Part shown: positions 1 through 9,163 of the stretch, piece after piece
How positions within the stretch are numbered: the first letter of the stretch is position 1
Layout: each line of letters opens with the position of its first letter
Assembly: GCF_003574215.1 (NCBI RefSeq)
Contig: NZ_AP018558.1
Location: 1,759,501-1,823,500, forward strand
DNA from: Hydrogenophilus thermoluteolus
GTDB taxonomy: Bacteria > Pseudomonadota > Gammaproteobacteria > Burkholderiales > Rhodocyclaceae
Direction of reading: 5' to 3'
DNA length: 64,000 bases
Notes under the pieces: model-generated
The model's database searches: none
What the model was told of the DNA's origin: nothing
What the model saw: only the letters and a program-made list of their open reading frames with translations
Program-made: the position numbers and the translations under genes

Positions 1-42
1 TCTGACCGGTCGCGTGAACAGGCCATCTACCCCCGGTCGAGC

Positions 43-939
43 CTAACTGCTCGGCCGGGAAGTTTTTCTCTTTTGCTTGTCACGTTTTGCCCGGAGCGCA
101 AGCAACCTTTCGACCTCCGCGCGAGAAAACCCCGCCTGTTCCCGCGCCGCCCAATTGACCGGCGGATGGGGTAACGGCGCACGAAACCGTTCGACCAACG
201 CCTGATAGGTCTCCTCCGGCGGCAAACTCCGTTCGGCACACAACCAGCGAAACCAGCGACCCCCTGCCGCCACGTGGCCGACTTCGTCGCGCAAAATCAC
301 ATCGAGCACCGCCAGCGACGCCGTGTCGCCAATTTGCCGCAACTTCTCCTGAATCACCGGTGTCGCGTCCAACCCGCGCGCCTCCAATACCCGCGGCACC
401 AACGCCATACGCGCCAGCGGATCGTCCATCGTCTTCACCGCCATCTCCCACAACCCATTATGGGCAGGGAAATCGCCATAGAAAAACCCCAACGCTTCGA
501 GCCGCGCGCACACCAAACCGAAGTGGTACGCCTCCTCCGCCGCGATCCGAAGCCAATCGGCGTGAAACGCCGTCGGCATCGCGGCAAAACGCCACACACA
601 ATCGAGCGCCAGATCGATCGCGTTGAACTCGATGTGCGCCACCGCGTGCAGCAGCGCCGCATGCCCTTCGCGCGTACCCACCTTGCGCTTCGGCATCGCC
701 GCGGGCGGCAACAAGACTGGCCGCTCAGGGCGCCCTGGCTGCAGCAGTGGCGGCGGCAACGGCCGTTTTGGTTCGACGCGAAGCGCGCCTGACTGCCACC
801 CCTGCCACAACTCCTGCGCGCCCGCGCACTTCGCCGCCGGTTCGGCGGTCATCAGCACCCGAAACGCCGCCTCATGCACCGAACGCCCAGAACGCTCCGA
901 CTGTTCCCCTTGTGCAGAATGCGCCACATTCACTGGCAT
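43..939 (-). CDS. DUF455 family ferritin-like protein
   Basis: A 298-residue protein of the DUF455 ferritin-like family; the function of the family is not settled. The central part holds the family's helical-bundle signature: an E/H-rich stretch beginning HAVAHIEFNAIDLALD, then AAEEAYHFGLV, and a later RDEVGHV, which would supply a di-iron site. The open frame extends to 990, but an AGGGA sequence lies five bases before the ATG at 939 (MPVNVAHS), so I chose that start. The C-terminus is basic and low in complexity. It is divergent from moeA. Product name is confident, role unknown. Confidence 0.8.
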   Translation of the reverse strand: MPVNVAHSAQGEQSERSGRSVHEAAFRVLMTAEPAAKCAGAQELWQGWQSGALRVEPKRPLPPPLLQPGRPERPVLLPPAAMPKRKVGTREGHAALLHAVAHIEFNAIDLALDCVWRFAAMPTAFHADWLRIAAEEAYHFGLVCARLEALGFFYGDFPAHNGLWEMAVKTMDDPLARMALVPRVLEARGLDATPVIQEKLRQIGDTASLAVLDVILRDEVGHVAAGGRWFRWLCAERSLPPEETYQALVERFRAPLPHPPVNWAAREQAGFSRAEVERLLALRAKRDKQKRKTSRPSS

Positions 940-1081
940 CGTTTCCCTCATGGGCGCTCCCAAACCCAACGGCCCGATTATGCCGCACAACCCGCGCCGC
1001 CCGCGTTACAATCCCAAAAACAGCGTACCGCAGACCACGCCACAGCGCGCACCTTCACAATCCGAAGAGAGGAGAACCCCG

Positions 1082-2296
1082 ATGCTTTCGGTTGCCGACG
1101 CCCAAACCGCGATCCGTGCCGCACTCCAACCTGTGATGGCGTGGGAACTCGTCCCACTGCCCCAAGCGCTGAACCGCATCCTTGCCGAACCGATCCTTGC
1201 GCCGTTCAACGTCCCAGCCCACGACAACGCCGCCATGGACGGTTACGCGGTACGCGCCGCGGACCTTGCCCCCGATCGACCCACCACGCTCACCGTGATC
1301 GGGAGCGCCTTTGCCGGGCACCCCTTCACTGGTGCGCTCACCGCCGGCACCGCAGTACGGATCATGACCGGCGCCGAAATCCCCAACGGGGCGGACACCA
1401 TCGTCCCGCAAGAACTCTGTACCGCCCACGACAGCGCCACCGTCACCATCCCCCCCGGGCAAAAAGCCGGGCAACACCTGCGCCGCGCGGGCGAAGACCT
1501 TGCCGCCGGCAGCGTCGCGCTACCCGTGGGCCGCCGCCTGGGCGTTGCCGAACTCGGGCTCATCGGGTCGCTCGGCATCGGGTCGGTGCGCGTTTATCGC
1601 CGGCTGCGCTGCGTCGTCCTCTCCACCGGCGACGAAATCGCCACGATCGGCGAACCGCTCGCCCCGGGACAGATCTACGACAGCAACCGCCATACGCTCA
1701 CCGCCGCGCTCACACGCCTGGGGTGCGACGTGCTCGACTTCGGCATCGTGCGCGACGACCCCGAACTACTGCGCGCTCGCTTCACCGACGCAGCGGAAAC
1801 CGCCGACGTGGTCCTCACCTCCGGCGGCGTCTCGGTGGGCGAAGCCGACTTCATCCGCCAACTCATGAGCGAACTCGGCGCCGTTCACTTCTGGCAACTG
1901 GCGATCAAACCCGGGCGACCGCTTGCGTTCGGCCGCATCAAAACCGCCTGGCTCTTTGGGCTGCCGGGTAACCCTGTCGCCTCGTTGGTGGCCTTCGCCG
2001 CGTTTGCCCGCGACGCGCTGCGCTACCTGCAAGGAGAAGACCCGGTGACGCCCGCAGAACCGATCCCGGTCACCCTGGCGCACCCGATCCGCAAAAAACC
2101 GGGGCGGCAAGAGTACCTGCGCGGCACATTGGCGCGCGAAAACGGCACGCTGGTGGCGCACGTTGCCGGCGCCCAGGGTTCGGGCATCCTCAGCTCGATG
2201 ACCCGCGCCACCGGCTTCATCATCCTTCCCGAAGAGGCCGGTGACCTACCGGAAGGGGCAACGGTGGCGTTCCTGCCGTTTGCGGTGGTGTTTTGA
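1082..2296 (+). CDS. moeA: Molybdopterin molybdenumtransferase MoeA
   Basis: A 404-residue cytosolic enzyme that inserts molybdate into adenylated molybdopterin in the last step of molybdenum cofactor synthesis. The N-terminal family signature (AMDGYAVRA) is followed by MTGAEIPNGADTIVPQE, the GDEI motif, the MPT-binding loop TSGGVSVGEADF and GLPGNPVAS, in the expected order and at full length. The frame is open upstream to 623, but that part is the antisense of the DUF455 gene. The ATG at 1082 has a strong GAGAGGAG sequence before it. A TACAAT at 1007-1012 could be a -10 box, without a clear -35. The gene converges on the end of the BREX island. Confidence 0.95.
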   Translation: MLSVADAQTAIRAALQPVMAWELVPLPQALNRILAEPILAPFNVPAHDNAAMDGYAVRAADLAPDRPTTLTVIGSAFAGHPFTGALTAGTAVRIMTGAEIPNGADTIVPQELCTAHDSATVTIPPGQKAGQHLRRAGEDLAAGSVALPVGRRLGVAELGLIGSLGIGSVRVYRRLRCVVLSTGDEIATIGEPLAPGQIYDSNRHTLTAALTRLGCDVLDFGIVRDDPELLRARFTDAAETADVVLTSGGVSVGEADFIRQLMSELGAVHFWQLAIKPGRPLAFGRIKTAWLFGLPGNPVASLVAFAAFARDALRYLQGEDPVTPAEPIPVTLAHPIRKKPGRQEYLRGTLARENGTLVAHVAGAQGSGILSSMTRATGFIILPEEAGDLPEGATVAFLPFAVVF

Positions 2297-2311
2297 CGGA
2301 CGGGAAACAGG

Positions 2312-3064
2312 CTATTCCTGCAACATGATCAGCGCTTCGTCCAGTCCATGACGGAAATAGTGCAACCGGCTGGAACGGTCGGCAAGATGGGCTGCAGAAA
2401 CGGAAGCGAATGAAAACGGGAAAAAACTTGGCGACCCCATGACGACGGACAACGCCTGTCCTGTGGTCGCTTGCGCGCGCAAATAGGCCTCGGTCAACCA
2501 AGCAATCAGTGCTGCTTGATCGATCGCAACCGAGGAAGCAGGGCGATACAGGCCCTGCTCATCGGTCTCCACAAGCACGCCCCAATCCACGAAACTGCGC
2601 AGAAGCCGTTGTGCTGCCCGTGAAACCGTTTCACGCTCTCCATATTGCTCGCGCAATCGGCGTTGTACCTGACTGACCGTCACCGCACCTTGAAGCCTGA
2701 GGAGTCGCCCCACGTTGGCCGCTACCGCGCCCCAGAACGGATAAACCGCCATAATCATGCCCCAGTGCACGGCAACATGGCACTCGCGCGGCAGTTTGAC
2801 AAGGAATTTGAGCCCATCTTGTTGCAGAGGGCGCAGTTCAAGCGGGGGGCGAACCCAGATTCTCATCAAGATCGTCACCGTCTTATCTAACGATCCGCGG
2901 GCAGCGGTATTCGCGGACTGAAACGCGCTTTGAAGCTCAGAACAGAGCGCCGTTTTCACCGCTGGTGTGTGCATTCCAGCAAGAACCAAACCGGCAGCGT
3001 AGTCTAGCCATTTCAGACGCACAATCCGATCAAGGCCGATTTGGCTCTGTCGCGATGATTTCAT
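2312..3064 (-). CDS. brxA: BREX protein BrxA (DUF1819-like)
   Basis: A 250-residue protein and the last gene of the BREX operon. I recognise it as BrxA-like from a winged-helix stretch in the middle (TVSQVQRRLREQYG, then AAQRLLRSFVDWGVL) and from its place directly after pglZ, which is the type 3 BREX order. BrxA proteins are small DNA-binding factors needed for BREX defence. Its ATG overlaps the pglZ stop by 4 nt (ATGA), so translation is probably coupled. The gene ends 15 bp from the convergent moeA, which marks one edge of the island. Confidence 0.72.
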   Translation of the reverse strand: MKSSRQSQIGLDRIVRLKWLDYAAGLVLAGMHTPAVKTALCSELQSAFQSANTAARGSLDKTVTILMRIWVRPPLELRPLQQDGLKFLVKLPRECHVAVHWGMIMAVYPFWGAVAANVGRLLRLQGAVTVSQVQRRLREQYGERETVSRAAQRLLRSFVDWGVLVETDEQGLYRPASSVAIDQAALIAWLTEAYLRAQATTGQALSVVMGSPSFFPFSFASVSAAHLADRSSRLHYFRHGLDEALIMLQE

Positions 3065-5067
3065 CGGTTTTGTCTCTCAATTTGGACGAAAGGCACGATC
3101 AGCTCTTCAACGCTGATACCGCCATGCCCCACAATGGTTTCGCCTTCGCGCACAAAAGCGGTTCGGTACGGTGCGATTAGCGCCAAATAATCTTCTGGCA
3201 AACCGATGGGCGGCCATTCCAACGACTGAGGGAAACGCTCTTTAATTTGCGCCCGCAATCTGTAATCCGAATAGACACGCACGCGCTCGCCGCGCACGTC
3301 CGCAACCGCCCCTTCGGCAGGTCGCCCCACCCCTTGCGCCTCAACGTTGCCGTGGTCCGAAGCCAGGTACGCCTGGAAACCTTTGGTATGTAGGATACCG
3401 AGAAGATCCCGCAGGAATCCCTGCTTAGTCCAAAGACGAACCTGGTTGTGCATACCCGCTGCACCCAGCGCCATGCCGTGCAGAATCTGGTCGACCTTAT
3501 CGATGACCAGCCCGACGACACGTAATTTGGGCCGAGAGATAAGCTCAGAAACTTTGTCCAAATCCCCTTCGCCCAGCCCCTTGGCGTAAGCCACCTCATT
3601 TGCGTTAAGCCCCTGATCGACCCAGAACTGCGTCCAAAGGGCTGGCTCTTTGTCTGTGGTATGGATACTCGCCGGGAAAAAGATCGGTGGCTTGCCGGCA
3701 AAGGCGGCTTGCCGGGAAACCGAGGTGATAGTGGGAATCCAAGCGAAAACGGCGTTCTCACGGAACCGCAGAGACGAATCCTGCTCGCTGAGTACCTCAC
3801 GCAAGACGATCCATTGGTCTAGGGCGAGGCCATCTACCAACAGAAAAGCGATTTTCGAGCGTCGGTCGTCTCCGAGGCTTCGGGCGAGGAACCGCGGGAT
3901 GTGATGCAGCATTACCGGTGGTGTGGGCGGCAGGTTGATCAGACTCCCGTAGCGCTTCATCACCCAATCGGTGAGCGCGGAATCGATCCGGGATCTCAGA
4001 GCCTGAAGGCGCGCCCGGTATCCTTCCGGCAGGATGGTGTCCGGCTCCAGCTCCAACGCGACGAGTTCCGCCCAACGGTAAGCAAACTGCAGCCACTCCC
4101 CATGACGCACCTCCACCGTGGGGATCGTCTTTTCAAGGGCATCCAGCAGCCCCTCCATGCGGCGGCGTCGGTTCTCCTCGGAGGAGACTTCGATCCCGTA
4201 AGCCACCCAGGTCTTGGCAAGCATCTGCGATTGCTTGTGCGGAACCGGCTGGAGCAAGCCCTCAAAGAAAAGATTATCGAGGTAAATGCGGACATCGGGG
4301 TGGTCGAACGGCAGGTGCGGGGTGCTTAGGGCATAGTGCGCCTCCACCTCGCGCACCTTGCACTTTTCACCGAGCATTTGAGCTGCGAATTGGTCGAGGA
4401 ACACCGGCCAGCGCTCCTGCAAGAACGCAAAGAATGCTTGCCCATCCGGAATGATGGCCTCCAGAGGCCAATCCTCGAACCGGCCGTTTTGACGAAGCAT
4501 TTGGATCAAGCGCTCATCGAGAATGGCCGGAATTCGTTGTCCACGGTAATGGCGGCGCAGCAAAACTCGGAGCAGACCCTGAGGCTCTTTGATCAGTTCT
4601 GGCGCAATGTCAAATACATGACGCAGGATGAAGTCTTTCGTAGCGTTGTCGCCGAGCTGCCCCGGCGCGTGCCTCAATTGCGCATCGAACAACGCATCGA
4701 GATCAGCCCGATCGAGCGCCGCAACAACGGGGTAGCTGAGATTCGGAAAGAGATCGCTCAAGGAGAACGAGAGCTTGCGGCCAGCCTGCAGCAGGTCGTA
4801 GGGTAAGGCATCAAGATCGCTCGACGGCGATCTCAGCACCACCACCAGATCGGTTTCCTCGCCGCGGTCCCAGCGGGAGCGGAACTTGGATTCGTAGGCA
4901 TAGCGAAAGGCGACATGATCCTCGAACGGGATCAGCTCAAAGCCCCGTTCCCGGATCCCTTCGAGAACACCTTCTTCAAGGAGAAGGCCATCCGGATCCG
5001 CGACCAGGGTAAGCCGGGCGACTTGGGGTGTGAACTCCCGCAGGATTTGGTCACGCCAACTACCCAT
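3061..5067 (-). CDS. pglZ: BREX-3 phosphatase-like protein PglZ
   Basis: A 668-residue PglZ, the alkaline-phosphatase-superfamily core protein of BREX. The C-terminal half holds the superfamily's metal-site pattern: KIAFLLVDGLALDQW with the nucleophile-region Asp, YLASDHGNVEAQG, and GHGGISVEELIVPF near the end. The N-terminal half has no domain I recognise. The start overlaps the end of the brxH frame by 8 nt and the stop overlaps brxA by 4 nt. The IS element sits upstream in the same transcription unit, so expression may depend on read-through or on a promoter in or after the IS. Confidence 0.9.
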   Translation of the reverse strand: MGSWRDQILREFTPQVARLTLVADPDGLLLEEGVLEGIRERGFELIPFEDHVAFRYAYESKFRSRWDRGEETDLVVVLRSPSSDLDALPYDLLQAGRKLSFSLSDLFPNLSYPVVAALDRADLDALFDAQLRHAPGQLGDNATKDFILRHVFDIAPELIKEPQGLLRVLLRRHYRGQRIPAILDERLIQMLRQNGRFEDWPLEAIIPDGQAFFAFLQERWPVFLDQFAAQMLGEKCKVREVEAHYALSTPHLPFDHPDVRIYLDNLFFEGLLQPVPHKQSQMLAKTWVAYGIEVSSEENRRRRMEGLLDALEKTIPTVEVRHGEWLQFAYRWAELVALELEPDTILPEGYRARLQALRSRIDSALTDWVMKRYGSLINLPPTPPVMLHHIPRFLARSLGDDRRSKIAFLLVDGLALDQWIVLREVLSEQDSSLRFRENAVFAWIPTITSVSRQAAFAGKPPIFFPASIHTTDKEPALWTQFWVDQGLNANEVAYAKGLGEGDLDKVSELISRPKLRVVGLVIDKVDQILHGMALGAAGMHNQVRLWTKQGFLRDLLGILHTKGFQAYLASDHGNVEAQGVGRPAEGAVADVRGERVRVYSDYRLRAQIKERFPQSLEWPPIGLPEDYLALIAPYRTAFVREGETIVGHGGISVEELIVPFVQIERQNR

Positions 5068-5708
5068 GGACGCCTCCCTCCACGCGGACGAGAAGCAGGG
5101 GCGCCATTTCCGGCAAGATCTGGGCCCTGCGCTCGAGTTGTTCCCTGAAGCGTTCTTCCTCCTGTTCCAAGAGACTCAGGCGATGGTTACGGACCTGGGG
5201 CAGTCCGATGCGCTCGATGGCTCTGCGTCGCGCAGCGAAGGCGTACTCGCCCTTTTCGCGCTCCCATGCAAGGCGCTCCTGGTGAGCGGCTACCAGCTCG
5301 TCGTAGATCGTCTTCCCCTGGCGCTCCGCCGTATCCCAAAGTCGCTCGAAGGCTTGATGCGAGGTCTCGACGTCCAAATGCCAGAGGATCGTGGGCTTCG
5401 TTACCACCAGTTGATCCCAGATGTGCCGGGCAGTCGGTGCAAACACCCGACCGTCGTCGGCGAGGAACAAAGGCATGATGCGTCTTCGCCGCGTCTCGGG
5501 TTCCGGGTCGAGTCTCTCTTGTGTGTCGGAAAGATTCGTGCGCCGCAACGCACCACACGTGACTGAAATCTGCCAAAGCGACCAAAAACCCCTGATCTCT
5601 GGGGCAAGACCAGGTAGCGTGATGACCGGGATTGGTTGTCCCGGGGCAAAGGGAGGCAGGCGCATGGCCAGCCCACGCACCTTGGGATCTTCCAGCGTCA
5701 AGTGGTAG
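5060..5708 (-). pseudogene. brxH: C-terminal fragment of BREX-3 helicase BrxH, cut off by IS
   Basis: This stretch encodes the last 215 or so residues of the SNF2-type helicase whose front part lies at 6911-9163. It begins with YHLTLEDPKVRGLAMRLP and contains PLFLADDGRVFAPTARHIWDQL. It ends in a charged region that looks coiled-coil (long runs rich in E, R and A) and overlaps pglZ by 8 nt. Joining codon TAC at 5707-5705 to the front part with one GTAG kept gives an uninterrupted frame. An ATG inside the IS left end (5749) is in frame, so a separate fragment might be made, but no convincing ribosome-binding site precedes it. Confidence 0.85.
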
Positions 5709-6937
5709 GGACACACTGATTTATTCGCAGATCGATGGGCCGAACTCATCCCTGACATGCGAGAATTGAAGTACTGACATTTGATAGGCACTTGACGATG
5801 CAAGCGAGCTTTTCCGAACTTGAATATGCGAGCAAGAAGAAAGTGACGCGGCGCGACCGGTTTCTTGCCGAAATCGATGCGGTAACGCCTTGGTCGGCGC
5901 TGGTGGCTGAGATCGAACCGTTCTACCCGAAGGGAACCGGACGAGGCCGGCCGCCGATTGGCGTGGAACGCATGCTGCGCATGTATATTGCCCAGCAGTG
6001 CTTCGGATTGTCCGATGAAGGGATCGAAGACGCCATCTACGACAGCCAGGCCATCCGGCGCTTCGTTGGCATCGACCTGTCGCGGGAGTCTGCGCCCGAT
6101 GCCACCACCCTGCTCAAGTTTCGCCGCCTGCTGGAAACGCACCATCTGACCGAGCGCATCTTTGCTGCCATCAATACCGTGCTGGCGCAGAAGGGTTTGA
6201 TCCTCAAGGAAGGCACGGTCGTTGATGCCACGATCATCGCCGCACCGTCCTCGACCAAGAACCGAAGCGGCAAGCGCGATCCGGAAATGCATCAAACCAA
6301 GAAGGGCAATCAGTGGTACTTTGGCATGAAAGCCCACATTGGCGTCGATGCCGAAACCGGCATCACCCACACGCTGGTGACCACCCCGGCCAACACCAAT
6401 GATGTCACCCAAGCCCATGCCCTGCTGCATGGAGAAGAGAAAGTGGCCTTTGGCGATGCGGGCTACCAGGGCGTCGAGAAGCGGCAAGAGAACCGCAACG
6501 GCAAGGTTCGATGGGAAGTCGCGATGCGTCCGGGCAAACGCAAGGCGCTGCCGAAGACGGCGATGGGCAGGTTGATCGACAAGATCGAGCAACTCAAGGC
6601 AAGCGTGCGTGCCAAGGTCGAGCACCCGTTTCACATCGTCAAGAACCTCTTCGGCATGAAGAAGGTACGCTACAAGGGATTGGCGAAGAACACTGCGCAG
6701 CTCTACACGCTCTTTGGGTTGGCGAATCTGCTGATCGCCAAGCGGCAATTGTTTGCGCTCAACGCCCAAGGTGCGTCCTGAGAGGGGCGAAATGAGGAAA
6801 TTCGCCGAGAAACGAGGCGAAAGCCAGCCGAAAATGGCGGCAAAAAAGACATTTCTTGCCCACCGAGGTGTCAATGTCGAAGGGATACGGTCAATCTCGC
6901 TCATTTCCAGTCAAATGCTGATTTGTTCAGCGTGTCC
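5709..6937. mobile_element. IS5-family insertion sequence (1229 bp)
   Basis: Both ends read GGACAC-A/G-CTGA inward (left end 5709 onward, right end complement from 6937), giving imperfect terminal inverted repeats. The element is flanked by a 4-bp direct repeat GTAG at 5705-5708 and 6938-6941, the duplication length expected for IS5-group elements. It carries one transposase gene on the plus strand. It interrupts brxH, and exact removal with one GTAG restores the host frame, so the boundaries are secure. The minus strand of the whole element is open in one frame, a common shadow effect of GC-rich coding DNA. Confidence 0.93.
5798..6781 (+). CDS. IS5-family transposase
   Basis: A 327-residue DDE transposase that would cut and rejoin the IS ends. 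It has the N-terminal family region (residues about 1-100, with GRGRPPIGVERMLRMYI), catalytic Asp in VVDATIIAAPSS, second Asp in VAFGDAGYQG, and Glu in the VEHPFHIVKNLFGMKKVRYKG block near the C-terminus. Length and motifs look complete, so the copy may be active. The ATG at 5798 is used; a TTG two codons earlier is possible. It is transcribed against the BREX operon. Confidence 0.93.
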   Translation: MQASFSELEYASKKKVTRRDRFLAEIDAVTPWSALVAEIEPFYPKGTGRGRPPIGVERMLRMYIAQQCFGLSDEGIEDAIYDSQAIRRFVGIDLSRESAPDATTLLKFRRLLETHHLTERIFAAINTVLAQKGLILKEGTVVDATIIAAPSSTKNRSGKRDPEMHQTKKGNQWYFGMKAHIGVDAETGITHTLVTTPANTNDVTQAHALLHGEEKVAFGDAGYQGVEKRQENRNGKVRWEVAMRPGKRKALPKTAMGRLIDKIEQLKASVRAKVEHPFHIVKNLFGMKKVRYKGLAKNTAQLYTLFGLANLLIAKRQLFALNAQGAS

Positions 6938-9163
6938 GTAGCTCAAAGGGCTCGCTTCTGCCTCTTTGCTGGTGAAGACGACATGGGTCAGTCGCTCGCC
7001 GCCCGGCCAAGTGAGCTCCCAGGCGCCGTGCTTCCTCTCCGCCTTGCCGCCGTGCGCCTGCAGGTAGCTTACCGTCATGCGCTCTACCCAATGTGGGAGC
7101 GGATGAGCCAGCAGCCGCTGCGCTTCACCGGGATCTAGGTCTTCAACAGAACCGAGCACCGAGGCGCTTTGCCGAGACTGGCGGGCCTGCTCCTCAATGC
7201 TCTGCACCACTTCATTGATTTTCGTTTCCGCTTCCTCAGGATTGAGGATGGCCTCCACATACAGATCATCGAAAATGCGCCCCGCCTGAGCAGAGTCGAG
7301 CACGTCACCGGTCTTGTCGATGCCGAACTCCTCGAAGATGACCGCCAGTTTCTCTTCCAGAACCTCGCGGACACGGTGCTCGACCGAGTCCTCGAACACG
7401 AAGTTGATGGCGCGCACCGTGTGGCTCTGGCCGATGCGGTCCACCCGGCCGATGCGTTGTTCCAGGCGCATCGGGTTCCAGGGGATGTCGTAGTTGATGA
7501 CCACATGACAGAACTGGAGGTTGAGACCCTCACCACCGGCGTCCGTCGAGATGAGGATGCGGGCATCCTTGGCGAATGCGTCCTGGACGCGTTTGCGCTC
7601 CTCCATGTCCATGGAGCCGTTGAGGCACACCACCGTAAAGCCACGCTCGCTCAGGAACTCGAACAGCATCTCCTGGGTCGGCACGAACTCGGTGAACACC
7701 AGCACCTTGAGATCCGGATCGCCTTCCTCGGCCTGAAGACGGTAGATCCACTCCAGGAGCGCTTCGGCCTTAGCGTCCGGGCCTTGGGCTTCGCAGCGCT
7801 TGGCCGCTTCCAGGAGCCGCTTCACCTCGGCCCGTTCATTCTTCAGGGCCTTGAGCCGGGTCTTGAGCAGCGTTTCCATCAGCTCCTGGCCGTCCAGATC
7901 GGCCCAGTCCTCCTCGCTGAGCTGCGAAAAGAGTGTGAGCTGTTCCTGCGGAGCATCGAGCGCTTCGAGGCGCCGCTCCAGGGTGGTGCGGATGGCGCAG
8001 GTGCTGGAGACCACCAGGCGCTGCATCAGAATCATAAGGAATCCGATGGCGCTGCGCTTCTCGAGCATGGCCTGGTTGTAGCCCTCGCGCACGTATTCGG
8101 TCACCGCCGCGTAGAGCAGCCGTTGATCCCGGTGGCGATCCTCCCAGGAGACCGGCGCAAGCTCCGTGCGCCGAGGTTTGAAAAGCGGCTTGCCCTGCGC
8201 GTCGATGGCCCGGCGCTTTTCTGTTCGGATGACGTAGGGCTGTACCCGCTCCTTGGAAATACTTTCCTCATCGGGAAACGCTTCTGGATCCAGTAAAGAG
8301 AGGAGCCGCCTAAAATGATCCGTCTTCCCCTGGTGCGGCGTAGCGGAGAGCAGGAGCAGGTAGGGCGCCGCCTCGGCCAGCCCCTGGCCGAGCTTGTAGC
8401 GGGCCACCTGGTCCGTGCTCCCACCCAAGCGATGGGCCTCGTCCACGATGACCAGGTCCCAGCCGGCGGAGATCAGGTCCTCGAAGCGTTCCCGGTTGTA
8501 CGCGGCCACCTGATCCCTCGACCAGCCGCGCCGGCTGTCCAGGGGCTTCACAGAGTCCATGGGGCAGACCACCTGTGGATGGCTCTGCCAGAGGTTGTCT
8601 TCTTGGGCAATGCGGCGGTAGGCGGAGAAGTCGCTCGGGATGAGCAGGCGGAACTCCTCCCCGAAGTGGGTGCGCATTTCCGCCACCCATTGGGTCACCA
8701 GGCCCTTCGGGGCGATCACCAGCGTTCTCTCTACCTGCCCTCGGAGCTTGAGCTCCCGCATGATAAGACCTGCCTCGATGGTCTTGCCCAGGCCCACCTC
8801 GTCTGCCAGGAGATAGCGCACGCGGTCGCCCGACATGGCCCTGGAGAGCGCTCGAATCTGATGGGGCAACGGGATGACGTTGGACACCATGGGAACCAGC
8901 AATACATGACCCTCGGTGGCGCTAGTGGAACCTTCGAGCACCCCGGTCACCTTGGCTGCGGCAGCCACATAAGCTATGCATCCGGCTTCAATCTCTGGCC
9001 GCAGGTCGGCACTCAGCGGCCGCAAGGCAGAGCAGGGCACGCGCACCACCGCGTCCTGGTTCGGCAACCAGATGCGGCACACTGTCTGATCCCACAAAGT
9101 TTGTTTTTCGATGACCTTGCAGGCGCTCTTATGAACGGTGCTGTAGTGCCACTCGTGATTCAT
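6911..9163 (-). CDS. brxH: BREX-3 SNF2-type helicase BrxH, N-terminal part truncated by IS
   Basis: A 750-residue open frame holding the two RecA-like motor domains of a DEAD/SNF2 helicase. Walker A DEVGLGKT is at residues 121-128, then VIVDEAHRLG, LLLLSATPHQGK, and motif VI QRIGRVDRIGQ. The host sequence ends at codon TAC 6940-6938; the last eight residues (GHAEQISI) and the TGA come from the right end of the IS. The missing C-terminal domain is at 5060-5708. The intact gene would have encoded 956 residues. The start overlaps the preceding gene by 4 nt. The motor may fold, but the protein is probably non-functional or altered. Confidence 0.9.
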   Translation of the reverse strand: MNHEWHYSTVHKSACKVIEKQTLWDQTVCRIWLPNQDAVVRVPCSALRPLSADLRPEIEAGCIAYVAAAAKVTGVLEGSTSATEGHVLLVPMVSNVIPLPHQIRALSRAMSGDRVRYLLADEVGLGKTIEAGLIMRELKLRGQVERTLVIAPKGLVTQWVAEMRTHFGEEFRLLIPSDFSAYRRIAQEDNLWQSHPQVVCPMDSVKPLDSRRGWSRDQVAAYNRERFEDLISAGWDLVIVDEAHRLGGSTDQVARYKLGQGLAEAAPYLLLLSATPHQGKTDHFRRLLSLLDPEAFPDEESISKERVQPYVIRTEKRRAIDAQGKPLFKPRRTELAPVSWEDRHRDQRLLYAAVTEYVREGYNQAMLEKRSAIGFLMILMQRLVVSSTCAIRTTLERRLEALDAPQEQLTLFSQLSEEDWADLDGQELMETLLKTRLKALKNERAEVKRLLEAAKRCEAQGPDAKAEALLEWIYRLQAEEGDPDLKVLVFTEFVPTQEMLFEFLSERGFTVVCLNGSMDMEERKRVQDAFAKDARILISTDAGGEGLNLQFCHVVINYDIPWNPMRLEQRIGRVDRIGQSHTVRAINFVFEDSVEHRVREVLEEKLAVIFEEFGIDKTGDVLDSAQAGRIFDDLYVEAILNPEEAETKINEVVQSIEEQARQSRQSASVLGSVEDLDPGEAQRLLAHPLPHWVERMTVSYLQAHGGKAERKHGAWELTWPGGERLTHVVFTSKEAEASPLSYGHAEQISI

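Noticed and set aside
623..1081. 153-codon extension of moeA
   Set aside because: Antisense of the DUF455 gene, with a strong ribosome site only at 1082.
5060..6904. A 614-codon minus-strand frame across the IS into brxH
   Set aside because: The first two thirds are antisense of the transposase; only the last 215 codons have a real protein signal. Kept as a helicase fragment.
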